Source: Bacillota bacterium
Lineage (GTDB): Bacteria; Bacillota; Dethiobacteria; Dethiobacterales; Dethiobacteraceae
Length of the DNA stretch: 64,000 nucleotides
Direction of reading: 5' to 3'
Assembly: GCA_018725565.1 (NCBI GenBank)
Contig: QLUR01000009.1
Coordinates: 1 to 64,000 of the forward strand
Shown: positions 27,340 through 35,151 of the stretch, in pieces
Layout: every line of letters begins with the position of its first letter
Numbering within the stretch: position 1 is the first letter of the stretch
The notes under the pieces: generated by a model
The model's input: only the letters and a program-made list of their open reading frames with translations
Told to the model about the DNA's origin: nothing
Database searches by the model: none
Position numbers and translations under genes: made by a program

Positions 27340-30045
27340 TTGCCGGATGCCCGGGAGAAATTTTTGCTGATAGATGGCAGCAGCTTGGTTTACCGGGCTT
27401 TTTTTGCCCTGCCGCTGTTGCAGACCAGGCACGGTGTTTATACTAACGCGGTTTATGGCTTTACAACCATGCTGCTGCGCCTGCTGGAGGAAGAAAAACC
27501 TGATTATGTGGTGGTGGCCTTTGACAAAGGCGGCCCTACTTTTCGCCACCGCTTGTTTGAAGGGTACAAGGCCAAGCGCGAGAAAACCCCTCGCGAACTG
27601 CTTGAGCAACTGCCAAAGGTGAGGGAGCTGCTGGCCGCCCTCCGTCTGCAGGTGGCAGAGGAAGAGGGACTGGAGGCGGACGACCTGATCGGCACTTTGG
27701 CGCGACTGGCCGCGGAGCAAGCTGTCAAACCGGTTATTGTCAGCGGGGACGCCGATGTATTTCAGCTGGTGGACCTGCCGGCGGAGGTTATCTTCACCCG
27801 CCGTGGCATTTCTCAGACCGAGAAGTATACAGGCAGGGAGCTATTTGAACGATACGGCATGACCGCCCGGCAGTTTATTGACTATAAAGCGCTTAAAGGC
27901 GATCAGTCCGATAATATCCCCGGCGTACCGGGCGTTGGTGAAAAGACGGCCAGGGAATTGCTCGGGAGTTTTGCCTCGCTGGACGAAATATACCGGCATC
28001 TTGATCAGCTGAGAAGCAATTCTTTGCGGGAGAGGCTCGCGACTTACAGGGAACAGGCCTACCTCAGCCGGCAGTTGGCAACCATTGAGCTTAATGCGCC
28101 GGTTTCTTTTTCTTTGGATGATTACCGCCTGAAAAGTCCGGATTACCAGTCTCTGAGGACCTGTTTTGAGCAGCTGGAATTTAAAAGCATGCTGGAAAAA
28201 CTGCCACCGGCGGACATTCCTTCCCAGGGGCCTGTTCCTGACTTGACACCGGAGGAGGCTGAACGTAAACAGTTCTCCGACAGTTCATATGTGGTTATCA
28301 CCGGACCACGGGAACGACTTCTTCTGCAAACCGCAGTATCTGGCTTCCGGCAGGCAGCTTTGCTGTCAGATCCGCCTGACTGCTCATGGCAGGATGAGCC
28401 GAAAGGAATGGCGCTGTCAGTCAACGGGCGACTGTTTTACTTGCCCCTGCACGCAGTACCGCCGCAGGAACTGACAGTTTTTCTGGATGAGCCCGCCCTT
28501 GTTTTGTCCAATGACGCCAAAAAATGGATAAACCTTTGCTACCGCTGGTTTGGTAAAGAACCGTCAGGCAGGCTGTTCGATGTCTCACTTGCTGCTTACC
28601 TGCTTGACCCGTTGGCAAACGACTACTCGCTTGACAGGTTGGCTGCCCGCTACCTGCCTGCCAACCAGCAGACGGAGGTCAGAAATCGGAATGCCGGAAG
28701 TCCGGTGCCTGACAGCCTGCAAGGCGCAGCCGTGCCTGCTGCTGCTAAAGCCTTGGCTGCCCGGGCCATTTCTGACCTCTATCCGGTATTACAGTCCAAG
28801 CTTGCGGATGATTCACTGGATAAGCTGTACAATGAGATAGAACTGCCTCTAAGTTTTACCCTGGCCCGGATGGAAAGAACCGGAATTGCTGTGGATTCGG
28901 ATATTTTGAGGGAGTTGAAGAAAGAACTGTCCGTCCGCGTTGCTTCCCTGGAAAAGGAAATTTTTGCGCTGGCCGGGGAGACATTCAACTTAAACTCACC
29001 TAAACAACTGGGCTATGTTTTGTTTGAGAAGCTGTCGCTGCCTGCCCTGAAGAAAACCAAGACCGGCTTTTCCACTGACGCAGAAGTGCTGGAGGAACTG
29101 GCGCCACGCCATGAGATCGCAGCAAAAATCCTTGAGTACCGGATGCTGACCAAACTGTTGGCCACCTATCTGGACGGCTTGTCCAGGCTGGTTAACCCCG
29201 GCACCGGGCGTATTCACACAACCTTTAACCAGACAGTGACGGCAACGGGCCGTTTAAGCAGTACAGAGCCGAACCTGCAGAACATTCCCATTCGCCTGGA
29301 AGAAGGACGCCGGGTGCGACGTGCCTTTGTGCCCGGCAGGAAAGGGAGCGTGCTGCTCTCGGCTGACTACTCACAGATTGAGTTGCGAATACTTGCACAT
29401 ATTTCCGGAGACCAGGCCTTATTGGATTCCTTCCGCCGCGAGGAGGACATCCACCGCCGGACAGCGTCCGAGGTCTTTGGTGTAGATCTGGAACAGGTGA
29501 CACATCAGATGCGTGACCGGGCTAAGGCGGTCAATTTCGGCATCATCTACGGGATCAGCGACTACGGCCTGTCGCGCCAGCTGGCCATTCCCAGGCAGGA
29601 GGCGCGTTTACTGATTGAACGCTACCTGGACCGCTATCCGGGCGTTTGCCGCTACCTGCGCGAGGTGGTGGAAAAGGCCCGGCAGACCGGCTATGTTACA
29701 ACTTTGCTTGGGCGCAGGCGGTTACTTCCAGGTATCAATTCCCGCAATTTTGCCGAGCGCAGCTTTGCCGAACGCACGGCGCTCAATACTCCCCTCCAGG
29801 GCACTGCTGCGGACATCATCAAGCTGGCTATGCTGCACGTGGAAAAGGCTCTGAAACCCTACGAACAGCAGGCGCAAATGCTGCTGCAGGTTCACGATGA
29901 GCTTGTTTTTGAGGTGGATGAGGAAGTGCTGCCAACAGTGTCAAGGCTTGTACGCCTGGAAATGGAGAGAGCATTTCCGCTCTCTGTTCCTCTGACGGTT
30001 GAAGTAAAGACCGGCATTAACTGGGCCCAGATGAAGAAACTGTAA
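27340..30045 (+). CDS. polA: DNA polymerase I
   Basis: PolA (about 901 aa) fills gaps and removes primers. The N-terminal 5'-3' exonuclease has LLIDGSSLVYRAFFALP, DDLIGTLAR and DQSDNIPGVPGVGEKTA. The middle 3'-5' exonuclease-like domain has lost its catalytic acidic motifs. The polymerase domain has SADYSQIELRILAH, AKAVNFGIIYGISDYGL and LLQVHDELVFEV. TTG 27340 is chosen because AAGGGTGG ends 6 bases upstream. It would start just after the anti-sigma stop; the frame itself is open from 27304. Confidence 0.96.
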   Translation: MPDAREKFLLIDGSSLVYRAFFALPLLQTRHGVYTNAVYGFTTMLLRLLEEEKPDYVVVAFDKGGPTFRHRLFEGYKAKREKTPRELLEQLPKVRELLAALRLQVAEEEGLEADDLIGTLARLAAEQAVKPVIVSGDADVFQLVDLPAEVIFTRRGISQTEKYTGRELFERYGMTARQFIDYKALKGDQSDNIPGVPGVGEKTARELLGSFASLDEIYRHLDQLRSNSLRERLATYREQAYLSRQLATIELNAPVSFSLDDYRLKSPDYQSLRTCFEQLEFKSMLEKLPPADIPSQGPVPDLTPEEAERKQFSDSSYVVITGPRERLLLQTAVSGFRQAALLSDPPDCSWQDEPKGMALSVNGRLFYLPLHAVPPQELTVFLDEPALVLSNDAKKWINLCYRWFGKEPSGRLFDVSLAAYLLDPLANDYSLDRLAARYLPANQQTEVRNRNAGSPVPDSLQGAAVPAAAKALAARAISDLYPVLQSKLADDSLDKLYNEIELPLSFTLARMERTGIAVDSDILRELKKELSVRVASLEKEIFALAGETFNLNSPKQLGYVLFEKLSLPALKKTKTGFSTDAEVLEELAPRHEIAAKILEYRMLTKLLATYLDGLSRLVNPGTGRIHTTFNQTVTATGRLSSTEPNLQNIPIRLEEGRRVRRAFVPGRKGSVLLSADYSQIELRILAHISGDQALLDSFRREEDIHRRTASEVFGVDLEQVTHQMRDRAKAVNFGIIYGISDYGLSRQLAIPRQEARLLIERYLDRYPGVCRYLREVVEKARQTGYVTTLLGRRRLLPGINSRNFAERSFAERTALNTPLQGTAADIIKLAMLHVEKALKPYEQQAQMLLQVHDELVFEVDEEVLPTVSRLVRLEMERAFPLSVPLTVEVKTGINWAQMKKL

Positions 30046-30078
30046 TACTGCAGGGGGAGAAAAGGAAACCGCCTGTGC

Positions 30079-30216
30079 TGCCGCACCGCTTGCCGGACAA
30101 GGATGTATAATGCTGTCGTCATATTCATGCCCAATTCAGAAAAAAGCTGCTCCGCCTGTTCTTTCAGTTCCCTATCCATACGGATACTTAAGTTTGTCGT
30201 TTCAGCCGCGGCAAAT
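30079..30216 (-). pseudogene. Truncated RelB/DinJ-type antitoxin, copy 1
   Basis: The minus strand encodes AETTNLSIRMDRELKEQAEQLFSELGMNMTTAL in segments, the N-terminal ribbon-helix-helix part of RelB/DinJ. It is about 96% identical at DNA level to the complete copy at 31800-32156. Here the GTG start codon is GCG (30209-30207), and the C-terminal half is lost where similarity ends near 30079. An internal ATG (30179) could still start a frame that runs into the polA 3' end, but that tail is unrelated. Most likely a dead duplicate. Confidence 0.75.
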
Positions 30217-30236
30217 CATCCCGTGTATGATACATT
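30079..30236. repeat. 158-bp repeat (antitoxin segment), copy A
   Basis: This stretch matches 32026-32183 in the same orientation with about six substitutions and no gaps. It covers the 5' part of the RelB/DinJ-type gene plus about 25 bp upstream of it. Confidence 0.85.
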
Positions 30237-30351
30237 TCCTTTAGACGACCCGACCGGGAGAAGCGATGAAGAATTTATAGCCGTCATCAGCGAGATAAAA
30301 AACAAGCTCACAGAACTGGCAGCAAGGATCAGGGCTTTGAAGACACAATAG
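30237..30351 (+). pseudogene. C-terminal fragment of arsenate reductase (ArsC, LMW-phosphatase type)
   Basis: The plus strand reads PLDDPTGRSDEEFIAVISEI, then a helical tail ending LKTQ and a stop. The D-PTG-SDEEFI sequence followed by a helix matches the C-terminus of thioredoxin-type ArsC proteins of the low-molecular-weight phosphatase fold. The catalytic N-terminal Cys loop is absent: upstream, the frame enters the antitoxin repeat exactly at 30236/30237. It is a remnant, not a gene. Confidence 0.55.
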
Positions 30352-30375
30352 AAATTTTTAAGTTATGTCTATTCG
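30332..30375. repeat. 44-bp direct repeat, left copy
   Basis: Matches 31306-31349 at 41 of 44 positions; all three differences are A to G. It includes the stop of the arsC fragment and an imperfect palindrome AGACACAA...TTATGTCT. The right copy forms one end of the MITE-like relic, so this left copy may be a solo transposon end. Confidence 0.8.
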
Positions 30376-30383
30376 CCGCTCAT

Positions 30384-30818
30384 TCAAACAGGCGGTAGAT
30401 ATTCTTCAATATACCTGGCAATAACCGTGCAGAATTCCTGAAAATCATCCAGCCTGGTTTGAATTATACTATATATCTCGTCGGGGGTAACCATCGCGTA
30501 CCCATGAACCAGTCTGTTGCGATACCCCGCCATCCCCTGAATCTTATTCGCAAAATCAGGGCTGATAACTTTATGTTGTCCTAGCTTTTCTATTATTTGC
30601 TTATAGTTTTCTGGTTTGCCGTAGCCTTTCTTGGCAATAATGTGCCGGCCTATATCAAATAAAGCCTCCAACGACCTTCTGAGATGATGTTCGGCCAAGG
30701 CAAAGTTGTCCGGGTTTGCGAGATACTCATCCCGTGAGAGAGCTTTCATCTTGTCAAGCCTTATTACTGAAGCTCTGATTTGACTCAGGCGCTCCTCCAG
30801 CAGCACTTCATTAACCAT
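30384..30818 (-). CDS. hepT: HepT-like HEPN ribonuclease toxin (DUF86)
   Basis: The 144-residue protein is an all-helical HEPN domain. Its catalytic motif is RNRLVHGY (R100-x4-H105-x-Y107), exactly the R-x4-H-x-Y of HepT toxins. In characterised systems the Tyr is AMPylated by the partner nucleotidyltransferase, which silences RNase activity. ATG 30818 follows AAAGGCGGTGG; the frame also opens at GTG 30827. It overlaps the antitoxin gene, which is upstream in the transcript. Confidence 0.88.
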   Translation of the reverse strand: MVNEVLLEERLSQIRASVIRLDKMKALSRDEYLANPDNFALAEHHLRRSLEALFDIGRHIIAKKGYGKPENYKQIIEKLGQHKVISPDFANKIQGMAGYRNRLVHGYAMVTPDEIYSIIQTRLDDFQEFCTVIARYIEEYLPPV

Positions 30819-31239
30819 AAAAACCACCGCCTTTTATGGATTGGCGTACTTCTTTGCGATACATGTCAAGCACAGGCTTAAAGTCAAGATAGTCTCTGAT
30901 GGCCGCATCCTCAAAGTCAGTCCGCAAATCATCGTTGCCGGAGTAAATTAATATGCCCCGCTTTATAATAAGAAATTTTAATTCAATAGAAGCGGAGTTT
31001 AAGATGACAATATCCGTTTTCCGCTTGGTTATTTCGGCTAATTCTTCGGCAAGGTTCATCTCCAGAAGCACGGTTTGTTCAAAATCCACCGCTTCTTCCA
31101 GCAAAACACCAAAATCATAGTCACTGTCGGATGCCGCAGTCCCGTCGGCACGGGAACCAAACAAATAAACGGCCGGCAAAGTATACTTTGCAAAAATTCC
31201 TTCCAGTGCCTTGACGTCAGGCAATATAGTACCGGTCAT
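30811..31239 (-). CDS. mntA: MntA-like nucleotidyltransferase antitoxin
   Basis: The 142-residue protein is a minimal nucleotidyltransferase with LFGSRADG...SDSDYDFGVLL. Motif G-S-x10-D-x-D is at residues 28-42, with a third acidic residue expected in TDIVILN. It should AMPylate and neutralise the HepT toxin encoded next. The frame is open upstream to 31320, but ATG 31239 sits behind AAAAGG and downstream of a good promoter (31271-31299). Overlap with hepT is 8-17 bp depending on the toxin start. Confidence 0.88.
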   Translation of the reverse strand: MTGTILPDVKALEGIFAKYTLPAVYLFGSRADGTAASDSDYDFGVLLEEAVDFEQTVLLEMNLAEELAEITKRKTDIVILNSASIELKFLIIKRGILIYSGNDDLRTDFEDAAIRDYLDFKPVLDMYRKEVRQSIKGGGFYG

Positions 31240-31270
31240 TATCTCACAACCTTTTTGCCAGGTTGTTAAC

Positions 31271-31299
31271 ATTATATACCAAGTAACAGCACCCGGCAA
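31271..31299 (-). promoter_or_regulatory. SigA-type promoter for mntA-hepT
   Basis: Reading the minus strand: TTGCCG (31299-31294), 17-bp spacer, perfect TATAAT (31276-31271). It lies 32 bp before the antitoxin start and just outside the 44-bp repeat, so the cassette carries its own promoter. Confidence 0.65.
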
Positions 31300-31305
31300 C
31301 GTCCG

Positions 31306-31349
31306 GGGCTTTGGGGACACAATAGAAATTTTTAGGTTATGTCTATTCG
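31306..31349. repeat. 44-bp direct repeat, right copy
   Basis: Second copy of the repeat at 30332-30375. Together they bracket the HepT/MntA cassette. Its GGGACACAATAGAAATT portion is also one terminal inverted repeat of the 31314-31500 relic. Confidence 0.8.
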
Positions 31350-31500
31350 TAGTCAGTGTCGCAGAAAAAGTCGGAAGACGCCTGTTTCCAAGCTGGGTAA
31401 CGTGGCGAGGAATTCCCGGAACGACAACTCTGGCTATACTTGGCAGGCCTAAATTATAAGACCAGTCATCCGCACAGTCAATAATTTATATTGTGTCCCT
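31314..31500 (-). mobile_element. MITE-like deletion relic of a Y1-transposase element
   Basis: The 187-bp segment is bounded by GGGACACAATAGAAATT and its inverse AATTTATATTGTGTCCC (16 of 17 positions pair). Inside, on the minus strand, are a promoter-like TTGACT-N17-TATAAT (31481-31453) and the beginning of a Y1-type transposase. The transposase reading frame runs almost directly into the other end, so the element looks like an internal deletion derivative that keeps both ends. It cannot move unaided. Confidence 0.65.
31340..31446 (-). pseudogene. N-terminal fragment of a Y1 (IS200/REP-type) transposase
   Basis: The minus strand reads LPSIARVVVPGIPRHVTQLG then NRR, matching the highly conserved start of REP-associated Y1 transposases (MPRxARxVxPGxPHHVTQRGNRRQ). 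The next block continues in another frame (DFFCDTDYE, then stop), so there is a frameshift. The HUH motif and catalytic Tyr are missing. The initiator appears as CTG. Confidence 0.7.
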
Positions 31501-31765
31501 TAGGTTTCAACATAAAAGGGCTTGTCTTTTCGGCGGGGCATGATAAATGTAGGAACAACCTGGAAACTGTGTTTCTCGTTACCTTCGGACACCTTCCGGC
31601 TAGCGGTACACGGTCTTGTCCGACCGTACATTAGGCTCAATAGTCGGCTTTGGGCTTGGCGAAGCTTCTGAAGCAACGGTTCAACAAGATGGTGCAACCG
31701 GCCCAACACCTGCGAAAGACTATCAGCCAACCTCCGCTTTAGAGAGTAGTTCCCTGCCAGATAAT
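31501..31765. other. Unassigned stretch with one weak minus-strand frame
   Basis: A minus-strand frame (31730-31500, 76 codons) reads MADSLSQVLGRLHHLV... and ends at the relic boundary. I do not recognise it. Short inverted repeats such as TACGGTC...GACCGTGTA occur inside, so it may be a relic of a structured or mobile sequence rather than a gene. Confidence 0.3.
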
Positions 31766-31793
31766 AACCCCTTGCTCCTGTGAGGGGTTTGTG
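31766..31793. terminator. Hairpin, possible bidirectional terminator
   Basis: AACCCCT and AGGGGTT form a 7-bp stem around a loop of about 10 nt, with TTGTGTT on one side and TAATAT-rich sequence on the other. It lies just after the end of the minus-strand antitoxin gene. Confidence 0.45.
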
Positions 31794-31799
31794 TTACCC

Positions 31800-32156
31800 T
31801 TAAAGCGAACATATGTTCTTTATCAATTCAGGCCCAACAAAAATAGCAGGGGCAATTCGCGTTTTTTCGGCAGCCCCTGGCGCCCTTCTTTCCACAACAG
31901 AAGCGGAAATTTCCGCCGATTTTCCATTTGCATTTGGGTCACGGCTCATTTTATTGGCTTCTTCCATAGCTGCAATTGTTTCAGCATTTGGTTTATTCAG
32001 GGTAATTTCAAAAGGTATTTTCCCCTGCCGCATCGCTAACCGGACAAGGATGTTTAATGCTGTCGTCATATTCATGCCCAATTCAGAAAAAAGCTGCTCC
32101 GCCTGTTCTTTCAGTTCCCTATCCATACAGATACTTAAGTTTGTCGTTTCAGCCAC
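31800..32156 (-). CDS. RelB/DinJ-family antitoxin, copy 2 (orphan, long tail)
   Basis: From GTG 32156 the protein (118 aa) reads AETTNLSICMDRELKEQAEQ, then LFSELGMNMTTALNILVRLA: the ribbon-helix-helix dimerisation and DNA-binding part of RelB/DinJ antitoxins. IPFEITLNKPNAETIAAMEEA follows as in the family. The last 45 residues (from about NGKSAEISA) do not resemble a normal toxin-binding tail and may come from a frame change. No YafQ/RelE toxin gene is adjacent, so it is an orphan or decaying gene. Confidence 0.65.
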   Translation of the reverse strand: MAETTNLSICMDRELKEQAEQLFSELGMNMTTALNILVRLAMRQGKIPFEITLNKPNAETIAAMEEANKMSRDPNANGKSAEISASVVERRAPGAAEKTRIAPAIFVGPELIKNICSL

Positions 32157-32183
32157 GGCAAATCATCCCGTGTATGATACATT
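32026..32183. repeat. 158-bp repeat (antitoxin segment), copy B
   Basis: Second copy of the repeat at 30079-30236. Here it sits in the longer gene, so this is likely the donor. Confidence 0.85.
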
Positions 32184-32286
32184 ACATGCATTTTAAGATA
32201 GAATATGTGCGCTGTAAATACATTGCATATATTTGGTGCACGACAATTTTGTGAGTCAATATTTACTACTATTATTTTTTATGCTA

Positions 32287-33468
32287 TTAGATGACCTGCC
32301 GCTTCGCAAACCCGGAGTAAACAAAATAGATTGTTACGGCAGATATCAGCAAAAAGAGGAAATACATTACCTGCAAATAAAGGACAGGCATTCCGAAGAG
32401 ATTAATAACATGGAAATTGCTAAACATTTTTTCCACTATTATGAGTTGGCTATAGCTGAAATCCATAAGTCTTTGGATCAATTCATGCTCAATGTTTAAG
32501 ACGCGGGTTAGAAAAAAGGGGCCTGCATAGATTGCCCCTCCGGTAAAAAACGGGATCAGCGCATTGCGGCTGAAAACCGATAACAGTAGGACAAGAAGGC
32601 TGAACGCGGCGGCGCCAAAGAGATGTGTGGCCTGCTGGATGAAAAAATATTGGGAAACATTAAGATTAAACGGGGAATGTCGATATGGAAACAGCTCCTG
32701 TAAAGCAACCTGGCTGCCATCCAGGCTAAACAGCACGCTGTTTACAGCCACGTTTATGATGAGAAGAATAACCGCATAGCTGAATACTGCAAACAGTGAC
32801 GCTACGATTTTTGCTGTGACAACCTTTTTTCTGCCATGACGGCTGGAAAGAATCAAACTATCCATCTTAACTGCATATTCATCCGCAAAGACCGGCGCCA
32901 ATGTCAGTAAGATCAGGGCGCCTAGAACAACAAAGCCAAAGGTCTTCGCAGAATCTATTAGTTGCCCCCAGCCTCGGAAATAATCTCCCGAAGGGGGCTT
33001 AAGGCCGCTTAACATATTATAATGCATCAAGTTTTTCAAATAGTTAAAATCCTTTTTGTCGGCGGTTTCGGCATTACGAATTTCTTCCCGCAGGTCCGCA
33101 GTGAGGTCGTTGCGGTTCTGAAAACGATCCCACCGGTTTACAAGATCAAAACGCACACCAAGTTTAGACCCTAAAGTTTTATCCCATTCAAAAATGACTG
33201 CGTTTTGACTTTGGTGGTCTGCTATATATTTTTCCCAGTCTTCCTCCTGCTGTGCTTCCAACTCACGCAGTTCCTGCCGGGCGATAGCAACCCTCTCTTC
33301 GGTAAGGGGACCATTCCACTCAATATGCATGTTTCTAAAGTGTTGAATATCTCCCAGGTTAAATTGGGAAATATTCAAGAAATACAGTAGGATAAATACT
33401 GACAATACAAGGATAGTATACTTTCTGGATGCAATTTTATATAGCTCAAACTTTATAAGCTCAAACAT
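32287..33468 (-). CDS. ABC-2 type transporter permease
   Basis: The 393-residue protein has an N-terminal helix (ILVLSVFILLYFLNIS), a large extracytoplasmic loop of charged helices (about 40-165) and then five helices (FVVLGALILLTLAPVFA, VASLFAVFSYAVILLIINVA, AAFSLLVLLLSVFSR and two near the end). This is the ABC-2/BcrB-like layout. It pairs with the ATPase encoded just upstream, overlapping it by 16 bp. The large loop may bind a peptide or antibiotic ligand; the substrate is unknown. Last gene of the sigma factor operon. Confidence 0.82.
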   Translation of the reverse strand: MFELIKFELYKIASRKYTILVLSVFILLYFLNISQFNLGDIQHFRNMHIEWNGPLTEERVAIARQELRELEAQQEEDWEKYIADHQSQNAVIFEWDKTLGSKLGVRFDLVNRWDRFQNRNDLTADLREEIRNAETADKKDFNYLKNLMHYNMLSGLKPPSGDYFRGWGQLIDSAKTFGFVVLGALILLTLAPVFADEYAVKMDSLILSSRHGRKKVVTAKIVASLFAVFSYAVILLIINVAVNSVLFSLDGSQVALQELFPYRHSPFNLNVSQYFFIQQATHLFGAAAFSLLVLLLSVFSRNALIPFFTGGAIYAGPFFLTRVLNIEHELIQRLMDFSYSQLIIVEKMFSNFHVINLFGMPVLYLQVMYFLFLLISAVTIYFVYSGFAKRQVI

Positions 33469-34340
33469 GCTTCCGCCTCCTCAAGATCAAAGCAGCTTAG
33501 ATACAGTTCTTCCAGTGTCGGTTGTACCAACAGCGCATTCGGAAAGGGTTTTTCATCACTGATGACTTTTACCTCCAAATTGCCGTTTTTGCGGGTCATA
33601 TTGCCCACTTTATAAAGTTTTCGTAAGCTGTTCAGCGCAGAGTCAGGAACGGTAACGGACCATACTTTCCCAACTAATTCCTTAACAAGTGCTTCCGGCG
33701 AACCGCTCTTTAATATGCTGCCTTCCTTCATAAATAAGACCTGCGTCGCTGTGTTTTCCACATCGGAAACAATATGGGTGGACAGCAAAACAATACGATC
33801 GCCGGAGATTTGGGTGATTAAGTTGCGGAAGCGAACGCGTTCGTTCGGATCAAGCCCTGCCGTAGGCTCATCTAATATTAGCACGCGCGGATTATTTAAG
33901 AGGGCCTGTGCAATTCCCAACCGTTGTTTCATCCCTCCGGAAAAAGTGCCTATTGGTTTCTTTTTTACATCTTTAAGATTGAGCAGTTCCAGCAGTTCAT
34001 CCGTTTTTTTCCGGGCCTGCTCAGTTGGTAAACCTTTAAGAGCAGCCATATAATAAAGAAACTTTTCGGCGGAGAAGTTGCGGTACATGCCGAAATGCTG
34101 GGGAAGGTAGCCCAAAGCATCCCGGTAACGTTCATCGAGAATCGCAATATCCGTACCATTGAAAAGAACCCGGCCGCTTGTGGGCCTTAAAATATCTACC
34201 AGCATCCGCATCAACGTGGTTTTCCCTGAACCGTTTGGTCCAATCAAACCACATACTCCCTCTGTAAACGTAAACGAAAAATCTTTTACGGCATGAAAAG
34301 AGCCAAATTTTTTGCCGAGATTTTCAGCTGCCAGATTCAC
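33453..34340 (-). CDS. ABC transporter ATP-binding protein
   Basis: The 295-residue ATPase has Walker A GPNGSGKTT, Q-loop YLPQHFGMY, signature FSGGMKQRLG, Walker B VLILDEPTAGLD and the STHIVSD switch. A C-terminal domain of about 80 residues, as in BcrA/NatA-like exporters, follows. GTG 34340 is the start (AGGTGGAG upstream). It overlaps the membrane protein gene before it by 17 bp and the permease after it by 16 bp, so the set is translationally coupled. Confidence 0.92.
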   Translation of the reverse strand: MNLAAENLGKKFGSFHAVKDFSFTFTEGVCGLIGPNGSGKTTLMRMLVDILRPTSGRVLFNGTDIAILDERYRDALGYLPQHFGMYRNFSAEKFLYYMAALKGLPTEQARKKTDELLELLNLKDVKKKPIGTFSGGMKQRLGIAQALLNNPRVLILDEPTAGLDPNERVRFRNLITQISGDRIVLLSTHIVSDVENTATQVLFMKEGSILKSGSPEALVKELVGKVWSVTVPDSALNSLRKLYKVGNMTRKNGNLEVKVISDEKPFPNALLVQPTLEELYLSCFDLEEAEACLSL

Positions 34341-35151
34341 AATGACTCCACCTTTCTGTCGTTAATAAATACTTATCCGTCATTTTACAGGTTTCATAAA
34401 TTAAAACAATAACAGAAAAGAAAGTGATTAACAAATGCGCCCACGTATTAACTGTTTGCAGAAAGACCATAAATCCAGCCATCTGTACTAGGATTATGGC
34501 CGCTGTCCAGGTTACCAGGAAGAAAGCCACAGCGTACCCGCTTTTAACTTTCTGGGCGATATATAAGGCAATAGCGGATATAAAAGTAAATGGAGTCAGC
34601 CAAATCAGAGTCAGCTGCCAAAGATAAGCACCGGGCTGCGAATAATAAATGAAAACTGACAGCAACGTATTCAATAAAACGCCGTATGCTCCGATGACCA
34701 CCACCCGGGCCAAAATCACTTCGCGGAGGGAAAGCTTGCAGGACATTTCCATCTCTGTCATGCCGGTGTCCCGTCCCTTAAACAGTTCCAGCAGGCCTAA
34801 AATAAAAGGAATGGGCGCTATCAGCAGCATAATTGCATACACATGGGAATCGGCGGCAGTAATGATCCAATACCCTACGGAAAATAAAACTATCCCGGCT
34901 AGCCAATATCCCCAACTAAAGAAAGGAGCGTCCTGGCGCGCCGTACTCAAAACATCCGCCAACCTCTCTGCCTGTCTGTTCCATAAACTTTGCTTTTTAG
35001 GAACATATTGACGCAAACTTTCTACGGTTCTCTCAATTTGTTGATGTGGAACAGCCGAAATGTTGTAACGGTTAAGCAGATTTTCCAGCCGCGTCATTTC
35101 AGTGTCAATAATTATTTTTTTATGGTTTGAGCCTGGGTTTTTTGTTTTCAC
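34324..35151 (-). CDS. Polytopic membrane protein linked to the ECF sigma factor
   Basis: The 275-residue protein has a soluble N-terminal helical region (about 1-75, with LENLLNRYNISAVPHQQIERTV) and then six hydrophobic helices starting at WGYWLAGIVLFSVGYWII. It lies between the sigma factor and the ABC genes, overlapping both. By position it could be the anti-sigma factor or a second permease subunit. No zinc site is seen. I do not recognise a named family. GTG 35151 follows GAGAAGGTG. Confidence 0.7.
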   Translation of the reverse strand: MKTKNPGSNHKKIIIDTEMTRLENLLNRYNISAVPHQQIERTVESLRQYVPKKQSLWNRQAERLADVLSTARQDAPFFSWGYWLAGIVLFSVGYWIITAADSHVYAIMLLIAPIPFILGLLELFKGRDTGMTEMEMSCKLSLREVILARVVVIGAYGVLLNTLLSVFIYYSQPGAYLWQLTLIWLTPFTFISAIALYIAQKVKSGYAVAFFLVTWTAAIILVQMAGFMVFLQTVNTWAHLLITFFSVIVLIYETCKMTDKYLLTTERWSHCESGS

